The position numbers were made by a program, and so were the translations under genes. Below the pieces are notes generated by a model. The model worked only from the letters and a program-made list of their open reading frames with translations. It was not told where the DNA came from and did no database searches. A stretch of DNA of 64,000 nucleotides from Toxorhynchites rutilus septentrionalis (taxonomy: Eukaryota; Arthropoda; Insecta; Diptera; Culicidae), in NCBI RefSeq assembly GCF_029784135.1, contig NC_073745.1, forward strand, positions 242,629,124 to 242,693,123, given 5' to 3'. Shown piece by piece: positions 22,441 through 33,768 of the stretch. How positions within the stretch are numbered: the first letter of the stretch is position 1; each line of letters starts with the position of its first letter.

Positions 22441-24073
22441 ACCCATTTTTTTAAATAAATATCGTTTGTCTTCACCTTTTCTATCAACTCTCACCCGCCA
22501 AATAGGAATTTCTCAGAACGACTCTCTTTTTGTGAGTCATAAATCAAACATATGATCCAAATATTGTTGATTTATTTTTTCAAATTGTTTGCCAATAAAT
22601 AAGAAAAATGACTTATTTAACATCCAAATTTACATTTTATTTTTACGCAAAATCTGAAACACACCTGCGCAGTGTTAGAAATGATAAAACTCAAGTGCGC
22701 AGAATTAGGTACACATCATATATTTTCCAAAATATATTTATTTTAAATTGTTTTCTGAAGCATTGTTCACGGTTTTTATTTTCAATGTTACTACTAATGA
22801 CTGCATTAACTGTTTTGTGATATGGTACATATATTTTAGTTAAAGAATGACTTAAGCTTTGAAAAGTCTCAACTGCGCAGAATATGGTGAAGCTACGGTG
22901 TATAGAAAATATTTTTTCAAAACATGAAAAAAACATAACATTTTATCTCATTTATTTTATGTTACAATGTACGAATACCTTAAAACAATTTTCGTTTAAA
23001 AGGAAAGGCTCTAGTTGTGACTGTTTTCAAGGTTTCACAAGAATTTAATATCAACACAAAGATAAGTCTTATTTGAATTTTATTTTGAATTGAATAATTG
23101 ATTCAAGATGTTAAATTACATTTGAAATAATAACAGAATTGGTCCGATTCGTGATTGAATCGTGAAGTTTCACAAAAACTCTTTGAGAACATATTTTGAT
23201 ATCAGAGAAAATACCAAAAGCTTTGACAAAATAACGACAAAAATAGCCTGCTTGTATGGCATTTCTCACTGATCCGTTTGCGAGTAGCATTCGCATTGTT
23301 GATGAACTGAAGACCCCGAAAACTAGTGAATATGGCCGGTCAGAATTTAGAAATGATGTTTTTATGGATGGCTAAGTTTCAGGCCACCCATTCGCATCCA
23401 ATGTGGTAGCCTCCAACAAATAGAAGAAAAAATGGTTTCGAGTCACAAAACACAGTCATCAACTCAATTAGTAAGAATTTGATTCATTTCAGAAATTCAT
23501 TTAAGTCCTTGTGTTCACGTTCGCGTCCTTGTGAACACGTTGAGTCCAGAATTTTTCTTGCTACGCTTTTCATTCAGTCCGCATTGAGAGCATTTTCACA
23601 ATATCAGTGTCGGTCCCCGTTCCCAAGGATATTTATTGTACAGGAAGAAAATTATCCGAAATCCGACTATATCGTACAACTTCCGTAAACAAATCATGTT
23701 TATTTTTATTTCCTCATTTTGCTACTGTCATACCCAGTGATCAACGTTTTTCTAATGAATAGCTCAACGTCAGTCCCTAGTGACCGACACGGGGCTCAAC
23801 GTGTTAAACCTCTTTTAGATGTGTATGATCGAGAACAATTTAAAATGATTATTATCGTAACCGTGTATCGCCCAATAAATTGTCATCGATTAATTTTGCT
23901 ATGTTTGTTATGCCTTCCAGTTCATTTAAATATGTTGCACACCAATGACACAAACGAACAGAGTACTATGAATATATCATATTATTACTTATTCAGGACA
24001 TCTCTATGAATTTTCCCGTTAGCTTAAATATAACACCAACTCGATCGACTGTCAATGAAATTCGAATGCAGGA
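22441..24073. other. No gene recognised
   Basis: AT-rich. The motif TGCGCAGAATTAG or a close form appears at about 22698 and 22874, but I cannot build an element from it. Frames of up to 96 codons (23719-24009) lack known motifs. Confidence 0.4.
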
Positions 24074-24671
24074 TCTATATATAAAAATGAATTTCTGTCT
24101 GTCTGTCTGTCTGATTCTTATGGACTCGGAAACTACTGAACCGATCGACATGAAAATTGGTATGTAGGGGTTTTTGGGGTCGGGGAAGGTTCTTATGATA
24201 GTGCGAGACCCCTCCCCCCTCTCTTAGAGGGGGCTGCAATACAAATGAAACACAAATTTCTGCATTATTCAAGAATCAATCAAGCAAACGAAACCAAATC
24301 AAGCATATGAAACAAAAGTTGGCACGTGGAGGTTTTAGGGCGCAATAAATGATTCTATGGTAGTTATATACTTCTTTCCCTCTAAGATGGATTTTACTAC
24401 GATAAAGCGCATTACTATATCGTCTTTTATCTATATAAATAAAAATGGATCACCGAATGTGTTGATGAGAGCAAAACTCGAGAAAGGAATTGTCCGATTT
24501 AGAGCTGTCTTTGTTCTATCATATTTTCCGTAACAAACATTTATTCCATGTAACGGAGAAACATGTTATTTGCAATTGGTTGAAAAATCTTAAGCGAGAA
24601 TTGTGTCTGATAATCTGATAGTACTAGGAATTTTATAGTAAAAGGTAATTTTAAAGGGTAGATTAGAAGAT

Positions 24672-24927
24672 ATGTGCTCCCGTGGTCGAGTGGTTAGCGT
24701 CACACATTATCATGCCGGGGGTTCGGGTTCGTTCTGGTCGGGAGAATTTTTCGTCAAATAAATTTTCTCCGACTTGCACTATGGTCACGCGTATTCTACA
24801 GCTTGCCACTCAGAATACATTCAAGGCGTGTTATTTGGCATAGAAATCTCAACTAAGTACTAATAAAAATGACGCAAGTAATACTACGTTGAGACGGCGA
24901 AGTTCCTCTAGGAATGTTAGAGCTATT

Positions 24928-24958
<31 letters not shown>

Positions 24959-25016
24959 AAGAAGAAGAAGAAGAAGAAGAAAAAGAAGAAGAAGAAGAAG
25001 AAGAAGAAGAAGAAGA
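24672..25016 (+). mobile_element. tRNA-derived SINE-2 (Feilai-like) with long GAA tail
   Basis: The head GTGCTCCCGTGGTCGAGTGG holds a tRNA-type A box; the B box is shortened to GGTTCGTTC by a small deletion. A tRNA-unrelated body follows (GACTTGCACTATGGTCACGCG; GGCGTGTTATTTGGCATAGA; CGGCGAAGTTCCTCTAGGAA), then a GAA tail. The 12-bp target-site duplication AGATTAGAAGAT (24660-24671 and 25017-25028) is exact. It lies inside the family-2 Helitron. Resemblance to Feilai is from memory of its layout: tRNA head, unique body, trinucleotide tail. Confidence 0.85.
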
Positions 25017-25019
25017 AGA
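24929..25019 (+). repeat. (GAA)n tail, ~91 bp
   Basis: AAG/GAA repeats with a single AAAAAG interruption near 24980; the long phenylalanine and leucine frames on the other strand are only its shadows. Confidence 0.95.
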
Positions 25020-25292
25020 TTAGAAGATCTATCAATGAACAGTTCTACGATTGGACCCATGAACATGCGTTTAATAAGAAAACGTGGATGTGATAACGAA
25101 AAATAAATGTTGGGCAGGGCGAAGTTTGCCGGGTCAGCTAGTAAAACATAAATCATAGCATTCTCGTTTGATAGCGTTATTTCAATCATGCAGACTGTGT
25201 ATGCAAACTGCGTATATGTTTATTTTAAATTCTGATTAATTTGTCATTGCTCACATGTGCTCACATATTATAAACTCATCAACAAGTTTATA

Positions 25293-26590
25293 AAGGGTGT
25301 GTCACATCAAATTGCATCACGGAAAAAACGCTGTAGAAATTCGCCCAGTAGACCGATCCTTTTGAAAATTTTAGACAGTAAAATAAAAACTATTAAACAA
25401 CTTTTGGCATTTTCTTTTTATTCATACTTCGAGCCCAAGCCCGTATGCTCGCACCTTCCTCTTTACCCCGTCCATAAGGTTCTGTACAACGTCAGGTTGT
25501 AGTTTTTTTTGAACAGAAATCCATTTTCTCTTGAAGTCCGCCTCCGATTTGACAACTTTTGGGTTCTTCCGGAGGGCCCTCTTCATAATCGCCCAATATT
25601 TCTCTATTGGGCGAAGCTCCGGCGCGTTGGACGGGTTAATTTCCTTTGGCACGAAGGTGACCCCGTTGGCTTCGTACCACTCCAACACGTCCTTTGAATA
25701 GTGGCACGAAGCGAGATCCGGCCAGAAGATGGTCGGGCCCTCGTGCTGCTTCAATAGTGGTAGTAAGCGCTTCTGTAGGCACTCCTTAAGGTAAACCTGC
25801 CCGTTTACCGTGCCGGTCATCACGAAGGGGGCGCTCCGCTTTCCGCAAGAGCAGATCGCTTGCCACACCATGTACTTTTTGGCAAACTTGGATAGTTTCT
25901 GCTTGTGAATCTCCTCCGGAACGCTGAATTTGTCCTCTGCGGAGAAGAACAACAGGCCCGGCAGCTGACGAAAGTCCGCTTTGACGTAGGTATCGTCGTC
26001 CATTACCAGGCAATGCGGCTTCGTCAGCATTTCGGTGTACAGCTTCCGGGCTCGCGTCTTCCCCACCATGTTTTGCCTTTCGTCGCGGTTAGGAGCCTTC
26101 TGAACCTTGTATGTACGCTGGCCCTCCCGCTGCTTGGTCCGCTGGATGTATGAACTTGACAAATTCAGCTTATTGGCGACATCTCGGACCGAACTTCTCG
26201 GATCACGTCTAAACTGCTTAACTACGCGCTTGTGATCTTTTTCACTGACGGAGCATCCATTTTTGCCGTTCTTCACCTTCCGGTCGATGGTTAGGTTCTC
26301 GAAGTATTGTTTTAGTACTCTGCTGACCGTGGATTGGACGATTCCCAGCATTTTACCGATGTCCCGATGTGACAACTCCGGATTCTCGAAATGAGTGCGC
26401 AGGATTAATTCACGACGCTCTTTTTTGTTCGACGACATTTTTCCAAATTTACGAAAAATTGACAGTGAAGCATGGCCAACGTGATCTATACACTCTTATC
26501 TGATTATAAGCGAAAGCTGAAGATATAATTCCTAAAAATTAAATTTCTACAGCGTTTTTTCCGTGATGCAATTTGATGTGACACACCCTT
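25293..26590 (-). mobile_element. Complete ITmD37E transposon
   Basis: 1298 bp between TA dinucleotides (25291-25292 and 26591-26592). The two inverted ends are 49 bp and identical by eye; each starts AAGGGTGTGTCACATCAAAT and ends ACGCTGTAGAAATT. One open transposase frame fills the middle on the minus strand. Identical ends and an undamaged frame point to a recent arrival, in contrast to every other DNA transposon in this window. Likely able to move itself and to mobilise copies with the same ends. Confidence 0.95.
25422..26438 (-). CDS. ITmD37E transposase, intact
   Basis: 338 residues from ATG at 26438 to a stop. The enzyme cuts and joins the inverted ends at TA sites. The first ~110 residues hold two helix-turn-helix units (HRDIGKMLGIVQSTVSRVL; SSVRDVANKLNLSSSYIQR) for binding the ends. 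The catalytic triad is Asp in CLVMDDDTYVKADF (about residue 147), Asp in IFWPDLASCHYSKDV and Glu in ELRPIEKYW, with exactly 37 residues between the last two: the D37E signature. YMVWQAICSCGKRS lies between the first and second catalytic blocks. The C-terminus is basic (WAIMKRALRKN; DGVKRKVRAYG). Length fits the family. No stop, shift or missing catalytic residue. Transcription would come from the element's own end at about 26440-26590; I see no clear TATA box. D37E elements were described from mosquitoes, which supports the host assignment. Confidence 0.95.
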   Translation of the reverse strand: MSSNKKERRELILRTHFENPELSHRDIGKMLGIVQSTVSRVLKQYFENLTIDRKVKNGKNGCSVSEKDHKRVVKQFRRDPRSSVRDVANKLNLSSSYIQRTKQREGQRTYKVQKAPNRDERQNMVGKTRARKLYTEMLTKPHCLVMDDDTYVKADFRQLPGLLFFSAEDKFSVPEEIHKQKLSKFAKKYMVWQAICSCGKRSAPFVMTGTVNGQVYLKECLQKRLLPLLKQHEGPTIFWPDLASCHYSKDVLEWYEANGVTFVPKEINPSNAPELRPIEKYWAIMKRALRKNPKVVKSEADFKRKWISVQKKLQPDVVQNLMDGVKRKVRAYGLGLEV

Positions 26591-26592
26591 TA

Positions 26593-27855
26593 TGCAAAAA
26601 TAACAAACCGCTTTGTACGGCTCAAATTAATACGCATTTGTTTAGTAAAACCGATTTTGAGCTTCCGCCTTTGCATCCTTCCACTGGGCGACACACGAGA
26701 TACAAAGAAGAGTTTGCATGAATTAATCATAATTCAATGCCACGACTGTCGATGCGGTTCTGCTGATTGAACCCCATACATCATTATGCATGGAGGAAAA
26801 GTTTGACCGACGCGACAGAGTGCCGATAAATTCAAGCGCAACGAATGCATGAAATTAATCGAATTATGACATAAATTACAATCACTTCCACAGCCCACGG
26901 GGCCGGATTGGGATATTGTCTAATTGAATAAAAGCGATGCCGTGTGCGATTCAATCGTAAATTGGAGGGGAACCCAAAGCTAATGAAGTTCGAGAATTTT
27001 CAAAAGTTTTTCTCGCTCTCGGTGCGACTTCTTTGTGTGCTGCCTCTGTTCGAATTCGACTGACTGACTGACGATAAGTTTTCCGCGATTTTATGATCCC
27101 TTCTGCGTGCCAATAGCTTGAAGTGATATTTGGCTGTTTCGTGCATTGTTCTTGCTGATGGGAGGATCTCAATGGAAGGTGGGGATGTTGGCAAACAATA
27201 TTAAAATGTTAATTTTTGGTTGCCACGCTTGCTCTCCCACTGACACTAGCGGATCATTGAGGATGTTTTGGAGTTCATTATCCGAACGCGACGAATGAGA
27301 TAACATCCCATTTTCACATAGGCATTATGAAACAACTAATTTCCTGTCTACCACTTTTACGTACGAAACAGAAATCCATTATTATTCTCCATATCGCTCC
27401 AAACGATTATCTCTAGGTTAACAGGAAGCCGACTTATTTGGTGCAGTTTCATTAATTTGTCGTCACCTGAAATATTGCTCATTTAAATTCCAACTCCACA
27501 AACTGTCAATTAAATCCTTGTTTATTCAAGTGTAGATGATTCCACAGTTAAGCATCAAACACAACTCCCCAGGTCTTTTTTTTGCCTAAAGCCTACACTT
27601 GCAACGAACTTGGGATTATTCAACAAAATTTCCCCAACTCACAAAATTTAAGCTAATTCACCCTCACGGGAATGCTCATCGTAATGGCCGGGAATCTGTC
27701 CCCTTCTAAAATGTCTAAAACTCAACTACGATGTGTTGCCGTTCTGAGAGTTCATACGAGAGTGTGCTTCCGGTAATCTGACTCGTATTATGCTGTGCCA
27801 CTGAAGGACAAATCTGGGATTGACACTAACAATTCTTCTTACGTGTAAGGGCTTC
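26593..27855. other. No gene recognised
   Basis: Moderately GC-balanced sequence without shared repeats; short frames only. Possibly host single-copy DNA. Confidence 0.4.
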
Positions 27856-27869
27856 CAGAATGTGCAGAT

Positions 27870-28156
27870 CTTCTTCTTCTTCTTCTTCTTCTTCAATGGC
27901 ACTAACGTTCCTAGAGGAACTTCGCCGTCTCAACGTAGTATTACTTGCGTCATTTTTATTAGTACTTAGTTAAGATTTCTATGCCAAATAACACGCCTTG
28001 AATGCATTCTGAGTGGCAATCTCTAGAATACGCGTGATCACAGTGCAAGTCGGAGGAAATTTCTTTGACGAAAAATTCCCCCGACCAGAACGGGAATCGA
28101 ACTCGAACACCCGGCATGTTAGTTATGACGCTAACCACTCGGCCACGGGTGCACTA
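27870..28156 (-). mobile_element. SINE-2 (Feilai-like), full length
   Basis: On the minus strand it starts GTGCACCCGTGGCCGAGTGG, with A box TGGCCGAGTGG and a perfect B box GGTTCGATTCC class sequence (GAGTTCGATTCCC). The same body as the copy at 24672 follows, ending in a GAA tail. The exact 14-bp target-site duplication CAGAATGTGCAGAT flanks it (27856-27869 and 28157-28170). Intact internal promoter boxes mean it could in principle be transcribed by RNA polymerase III. Confidence 0.9.
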
Positions 28157-28170
28157 CAGAATGTGCAGAT

Positions 28171-29147
28171 ATAGGAAGCAAATTCTGATTCTTTGTACTA
28201 GTTTTACAAACATCACAGAAAGAATTGTATGCTGCATTACTGAAGTTATGATCTTCCCTTATCCAGTCACTGGCTTGGATAGTGGACACATGAAAGCTTC
28301 AAGTGTGTGGTTAGCTCTTGATGTTGGCAACAAATTGGTAGTTATCTAATAGTGAGCGCAAATACTGTAGAGTGAGATGGAGTGGGAAAATTGGATGTTT
28401 ATTGGATTGTAGAATTGGCGTTTTATACGACTCTCAATATTCTGAATTCATCGAAATTTTATCATCACAGTTGGTTCGTATCTAGATGGAGGTTCCGCTT
28501 ACAAAAAAGATGAATTGGTGTCCATTGTATGATTTTTGTTGACTTCTCTGGGGTCGAAGTCAACCATTAATATTCGTGGAACCACCGTTACGCCTTTTTG
28601 GGAGTTTTTACATTAATTGGAAACCCACAACTTCATTTTGTAAACAAATTTTATGAGATAACAACACTCCAACTAGGTACCTGTTCATCCCTAATTAATC
28701 ACATCACAATTGAGGTTTCGTGTTACACTTTATTCATCAAAGATGGGTGTCACTGTACCCCAACAGACCGATACGGTGTGAAACTTCTCCGCACCTCGTT
28801 ACCTCCTTTTTTCCATTCGTGGTATCAGTGTCGGTATATGGTGTTGGTAGAACAAGAAGCACAAACAACAGTGATTGACGTGGAACTTTTATTAAAACTT
28901 TCAAATTCCCTAGCACATATTGTCGAACATTTCGCTCATCACCAGGGCAACTGATGACTCTCCAGCGATTGAATATCGCAGGCTTCGGTGTTTCAGTTGG
29001 AGTGCTCGAATGTATGCCGTGAAAAATAACGCATATTCGAATTTGATAAAACGTTAAGGGGCGATATAAGTTTTTTCGCATGTAACATATAAGTTGCAAA
29101 CACAGAGCATTATGACATGTGAAAAGCGCTAATTTCTGCTTCTCATA
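28171..29147. other. No gene recognised
   Basis: No shared repeats or convincing frames; a 118-codon frame at 28598-28954 lacks known motifs. Confidence 0.35.
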
Positions 29148-29149
29148 TA

Positions 29150-30030
29150 AGGGGAAGGGTGGTGAAGACGGACACCTTGAATAAACGTTCACGTGAATTT
29201 CACAAAAAATATAGCTATGTCACCACAAATTTATAGTTTATGTCTCTTTTATAATAAAACTAGCTGACCCGGCAAACTTCGTCCCACCCAAAATTAATTT
29301 TTCGTTATCACATTCACGTTTTCTTACTAAGCGCACGTTCAATTTTGTATATATATATAGATTTGTCTTTGAGGCAGAACTTTTGCTAAATGAATGAGTG
29401 TCCGACATGTTTGAAAAAATAAGATTGAGTCGGGAAAGACGGACACTAACTGAAAATTCAAATTTATGTATAAGTTTTGGAGGTTTTTAAATAGGCCTTA
29501 AAAATGATCGAATAAAAAGGCTAGACTAACATCACATAGAAGGTTTGTAATTTTTCTCATTTTTATCATGTCTAAAATATCTTCTGGCATTCGGCATTCA
29601 AAACCACCCTGCTGATTCGTTCATGATATCTAGTTGCTCTTTAAAACGTAGCTAGTGGGCATCTGTTAAAGAACAAGAAGGAGATAATCAAAGTGTTTTC
29701 AAAACAACATGTTTGTCTTTTGTCGGTGTAGTGACCGTCTTACCCGACTTGATCAGTATTTTCTTCATCAATATTTCTGGATTTCAAATGAAAACACCTC
29801 ACCGATGATTCGATAGACTGGGAGAGAAGTGATGGGAGAACACTCACTTAACGAAAAATACCCCAAAAAATTACTCGATAACAATGAGAACCTTATCACT
29901 GCAGACGGAAATTTACATCGAGCTGCTTTTTGTAGATTAGATTACAGTAAGCGCAAAGGTATTGTAAAATTTAAAATAGAAATGTTATTTATCAATCATA
30001 CATAGGTGTCAGTCATTCCCGACTTTCCCC
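29150..30030 (+). mobile_element. M1 MITE (GGGGAA-type ends, TA site)
   Basis: Left end AGGGGAAGGGTGGTGAAGAC then GGACACC; right end on the minus strand AGGGGAAAGTCGGGAATGAC then TGACACC; TA on each side. 881 bp including a 102-bp Helitron derivative at 29260-29361. Inside, the phrase GACGGACAC recurs near 29450. Non-coding. The same terminal GGGGAA and TA define M2, M3 and M4. Confidence 0.65.
29260..29361 (-). mobile_element. Mini-Helitron of 102 bp, family 2
   Basis: On the minus strand it starts TCTATATATATATACAAAAT, continues AAGAAAACGTGAATGTGATA and ends ACGAAGTTTGCCGGGTCAG followed by CTAG. Both Helitron termini are present with almost nothing between them. It is nested in M1. Confidence 0.8.
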
Positions 30031-30439
30031 TAATAATTTTTAATTGTAATTAACTCTTATTTCACTGACAAATTTCTACACTCACAGTTCGTCTCGGGTG
30101 CTATATGGTGGGTGCCATATAATACAGAAAAATGAGCGACATTAAGCCTTCCGTATGCGGTATACTCTAATTAACAGAGCATAATACGGAACACCAAAGC
30201 ACCAAGAGGTGTGAAAACACGCAGCTGAGTAGAGGCTGTGGAACGGTCGGAAAATCTATACAATTTGCGAGACGGTATTAAGTTACCAATCCCTTTTCAT
30301 GCCCATTCAATTTTCTGACGAGACCGGTCTTTGCTCGCTCTAGCAAAACGCTTGTTGGGTAAGCATAGAAAAGGACATTAATAGTGTTAAAGGATATGGT
30401 TCCCATTACAGAGCTGCTTCCATGAGCAAGTTCTCAGTA

Positions 30440-31299
30440 GGGGAAGTGAGGGCATAGTGGTCACCCTAAGGAATATGCTCATTTCCAGCGCCCACATACC
30501 GAATTAAATCACGTTTTTCAAAGAATATTATAGTTCAACTCATTGTTCTTGAAGATAGCAAACGGCTTTTACTATAAAAATTCAAAATAGTACACTTTTC
30601 ATCATTAGAAAAAAGGTGAAAAATCGAACTTTTTTTTTTGCTTGGAGGTAAAGTGGTCGCCTAAGCTAAATGATATATATTGATAGATTTATGCGTTTTT
30701 TTCGTCCAAGTTTGTTCAAATCATATTTATTACAGTAGGTACATGTATGAAATAAACTTGGCCTATTCACCTAGATTCTCAATTCAAATTTTTTATTGCA
30801 TACAAAAACGTAGTAAGAAACACATTACGTTCCGCATAATGAGGTTTGGTTTAGTTGGAGTGGCATATTTAACCAGGGTAAAGCCACATAAGGATCTATT
30901 CAGCTATGACCATTTTGCCCCCAAACATGAAAATAATTTCTATGCTAATTAATCGCTGAGATTGAACAAAATATCTGTTCAGCTCTCCTAGAATATGTGA
31001 ACAGTCGTCCAAACTGATGATTTGTCTAACATATTATATTGAATAAACTAAATTTCATGAGAAATTCCTTAGATACCATGCGCACAGAACTACGGCCGAA
31101 TGGCTATCGAGAGAGTAATTTCTGTTTTCATTTGTATTTTGACATGCGAGAGCTCTACTGAAGTACAGGGTGGCTCAAAAGTCATTAAATTCTTCAAACA
31201 TAAGGTGACTATCAATACGGCATCTATAGTCAATAGTTATACTACCAAACAAGCAGGTGACCACTTTGCCCCCCATGACCAATTTAGCCCCACTACCCC
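30440..31299 (+). mobile_element. M2 MITE (GGGGAA-type ends, TA site)
   Basis: Left GGGGAAGTGAGGGCATAGTG, right on the minus strand GGGGTAGTGGGGCTAAATTG, with TA at 30438-30439 and 31300-31301. About 860 bp, non-coding. Interior landmarks (AAGAATATTATAGTT, TTTTTACTATAAAA, GGTTTAGTTGGAGTGGCAT, TGATGATTTGTC) recur in M4. Short GTGGTCACC and CACTTTGCCCC repeats lie near the ends. Confidence 0.7.
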
Positions 31300-32861
31300 T
31301 ATCCTTTTACTTGCTACCACAAAGTCGCTTCGTTTCACGGTTCATTCATTTTTTTCTAATCAATTCCATACATCTACGACAGATTGATCACGGAACAGTT
31401 GTTTCTGGTTTGTGAACAAAACTTATTGAACTTTTTTCGGAATCAACGATTAACGTTGTGAAAAAAAGACATTCATAAATTTATGAAATATCCTATGACG
31501 TAAATAGGGGTGATAAGTGTTTGTTGACAAAGCTTCTAATGATCATTGTTGACGTACAGCCTTTTACCTTTTACCTTACAAATGATGTATTATACTGGAT
31601 TTTTGGCAATATCTCCTCGATTTCACATGTATTAAAAGTTCAAACTTGAGTAGAATATGTAGGGGAAAAGCGGTTAAAATGAACACCCGTTACTGCATCC
31701 AAATACCACTACATTCTCCGTTTTACGAAGAATATTATAGTTTAACTAATTGTTATTCAAGATATCAAACGGTTTTTACTATAAAACATAAAAATAGTGC
31801 ACATTTCATTAGAAGGAAAAAAGTTGTAAAATCTAACATTTTTTAAACGGTTCAATTTAACTTGCCCAGTTTGTATGTTTGTATGTTTGTAACATGTCTG
31901 TAGCGCTGTCCCACATTAATAGAAATTTGACCCCCTTCCTGTTGACCGATTGATCTGAAATTTGGAACACGCCTTTATCTCTGCAGTCACTATAAAACTG
32001 CGTACTTCATGATATTCAGAATCCAAGATGGCGGCCGCTACAAAATGGCGGATCAAATATTTTATCAGAGCTTGATTAGTAGAACACATTTATTTATGAA
32101 AAATGCAAATCCAAAATGGCCGCCACCACAAAACGGCGTGATATATTGAAAAAATTTCAAAATCATATCAATATGGGTATCAAATAAAAGTGCTATTAGA
32201 ACGTAGTAGATCATGAAAAATCCAAGTCCAAGATGGTGGCAGTTCCCAAATAACCAATTACTATTTTAATTTTTTTATTTATTATATATTAGGCTGTCAA
32301 AAAAATCCTGCGGTATTTCCGCGAGGTGTCGTTGTAAGCGCGTAGTTCTAGTTGTACTCATTGTATCGAGTCATACTATAGCTTGTTGGAAAGGTATTTT
32401 TGCTATAATATAGTCCTTGACAGTGTTTTGTTTGGTTAAGTCGTTCGTGAGTTATAGTGTCGCAAATATGGAGCAAAATAAAGAGAAAATCCGACATATT
32501 TTACAGTACTACTATGACAAAGGCAAAAATGCATCTCAAGCTGCCAATAAAATTTGTGCAGTTTATGGACCCGATACTAGAGATGGGCGAGCGCTCACGA
32601 GCCGCTCATTTGAGCAAGTACGTCAGAAAGAGCGTACGATCCACGGTTCTTTAAAAATGAGCCGCGGCTCTCAAATGAACGGCTCTTATACGTACGGCTC
32701 TTGAATGAACCACGGTACAAAAAAGAACTGCGGTTCATACAAGAACCGTGTTTCTTTTAAGAGCCGGCTTATTGATAAAGAACAGTGAATCGTACGCTCG
32801 TTCTGACGAACCGGCAGTGTGGCTTGCGGCAGTGTGGAAGAAATATATGTTTCCCATGCTG

Positions 32862-33140
32862 CTTTTTAAGCGGTTTCATTTAACTGCTTGTATGTTTGTA
32901 AATTTTGGCGGATTACATATTTTCTCGAAACCCCATAAATATGGGTATCTAATGAAAGTACTTGTCTAGTAGGACACAGTTATTTATGTAAAATGGAAAT
33001 CCAATATGGCGGCCGTTATAAAATGACAGACTACATATTTTACCAAAACCTCATCAATATGGGTATCAAATGAAAGGACTTGACTAGTAGAGCACTGTTA
33101 TTCGTGAAAAATGTAAATCCAAAATGGCGACCGTTACGGG
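32862..33140 (+). repeat. fam3 piece inside the hAT
   Basis: GCGGTTTCATTTAACTGCTT, GTATGTTTGTAAATT and two ~120-bp units around AATATGGGTATCWAATGAAA and CCAAWATGGCGRCCGTTA. This is the same repeat that surrounds the host mariner, so fam3 appears at two levels of one nest. Confidence 0.6.
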
Positions 33141-33204
33141 GAGAAAACTGTGTCGTTATCGAAAACTGCTATATTCTCCCGAATGATAATTCGACATGAT
33201 CAAC

Positions 33205-33768
33205 ATTATATGGATCAAGTGAAATCAGTTCTAGTGATTGTAAAAAAGCTCTGTATGAATTGATTTCGGAGCTGGTAAAGCGATCTACAAATCTTGAGTC
33301 AGACGAATTAGTAGCCTAATAAATACTGCTAGATCCTCGCTTCAAGCAGCAAGGTTTTGGGGATAACAGAAAGTACAACTATGCACACCAGTCGTTGATA
33401 AGGATACTAAAAATGGCATCCATGGAATACACACCTACGAAACTACCACAAATCGTTGGTGATGAAGCGCTGTCATCTGAATGGGAGGAGTTTGATGCAA
33501 TGGTTGGCAATCTTCGATCCTCACATGATCCAAAAGCTGCTGTAACATCTATTGTAGATCCACATTTGCTGAGACTAAGCGACCCCTCGTTTTGGTGGAA
33601 TGAAAGGAAATCTGCGGCTCTATCTTTTTTTTTGAAAATATTATGTATTCCGGCGACTTCAGTACCATGTGAGCGAGTTGTTCCGAAAGCAAGACAAGTT
33701 TGCAGTGAAAGATGTAGTCGACTTTCATCAGATAACATTGAAAAGATAATGTTTATAAATAAAAAAAA
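33205..33768 (+). pseudogene. hAT transposase C-terminal part
   Basis: Reads ALYELISELVKRSTNLESDE, two stops, ILLDPRFKQQGFGD, and then an open stretch from 33395 that ends in the hAT dimerisation region: DPSFWWNERKSAALSFF, CIPATSVPCERVVPKARQV and CSERCSRLSSDNIEKIMFIN. The N-terminal BED finger and the first two-thirds of the catalytic domain are absent, replaced by the fam3 piece. The ERVVPKA box differs from the common ERVFSKAG. Inactive. Confidence 0.88.

Larger units (their letters stand above)
24074..25141 (+). mobile_element. Helitron family 2, complete non-autonomous copy
   Basis: Starts TCTATATATAAAAATG followed by a CTGT run (24096-24114), ends GTTTGCCGGGTCAGCTAG, and sits between A (24073) and T (25142), as Helitrons do. 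It holds one decayed unit of the ~144-bp minisatellite (near 24190-24370). A second Helitron-type 5' start (TCTATATAAATAAAAATGG) lies inside at 24430, so two possible 5' ends share one 3' end. A SINE occupies 24672-25016. Without the SINE it is about 0.7 kb. No coding sequence. Confidence 0.78.

Noticed and set aside
24853..25189. Poly-Phe and poly-Leu frames
   Set aside because: Shadows of the (GAA)n tail of a SINE.
28598..29192. Overlapping 118- and 151-codon frames on opposite strands
   Set aside because: No motif, no start context, partly inside M1; chance frames are likely.
33379..33738. 119-codon minus-strand frame
   Set aside because: Antisense shadow of the hAT transposase relic.
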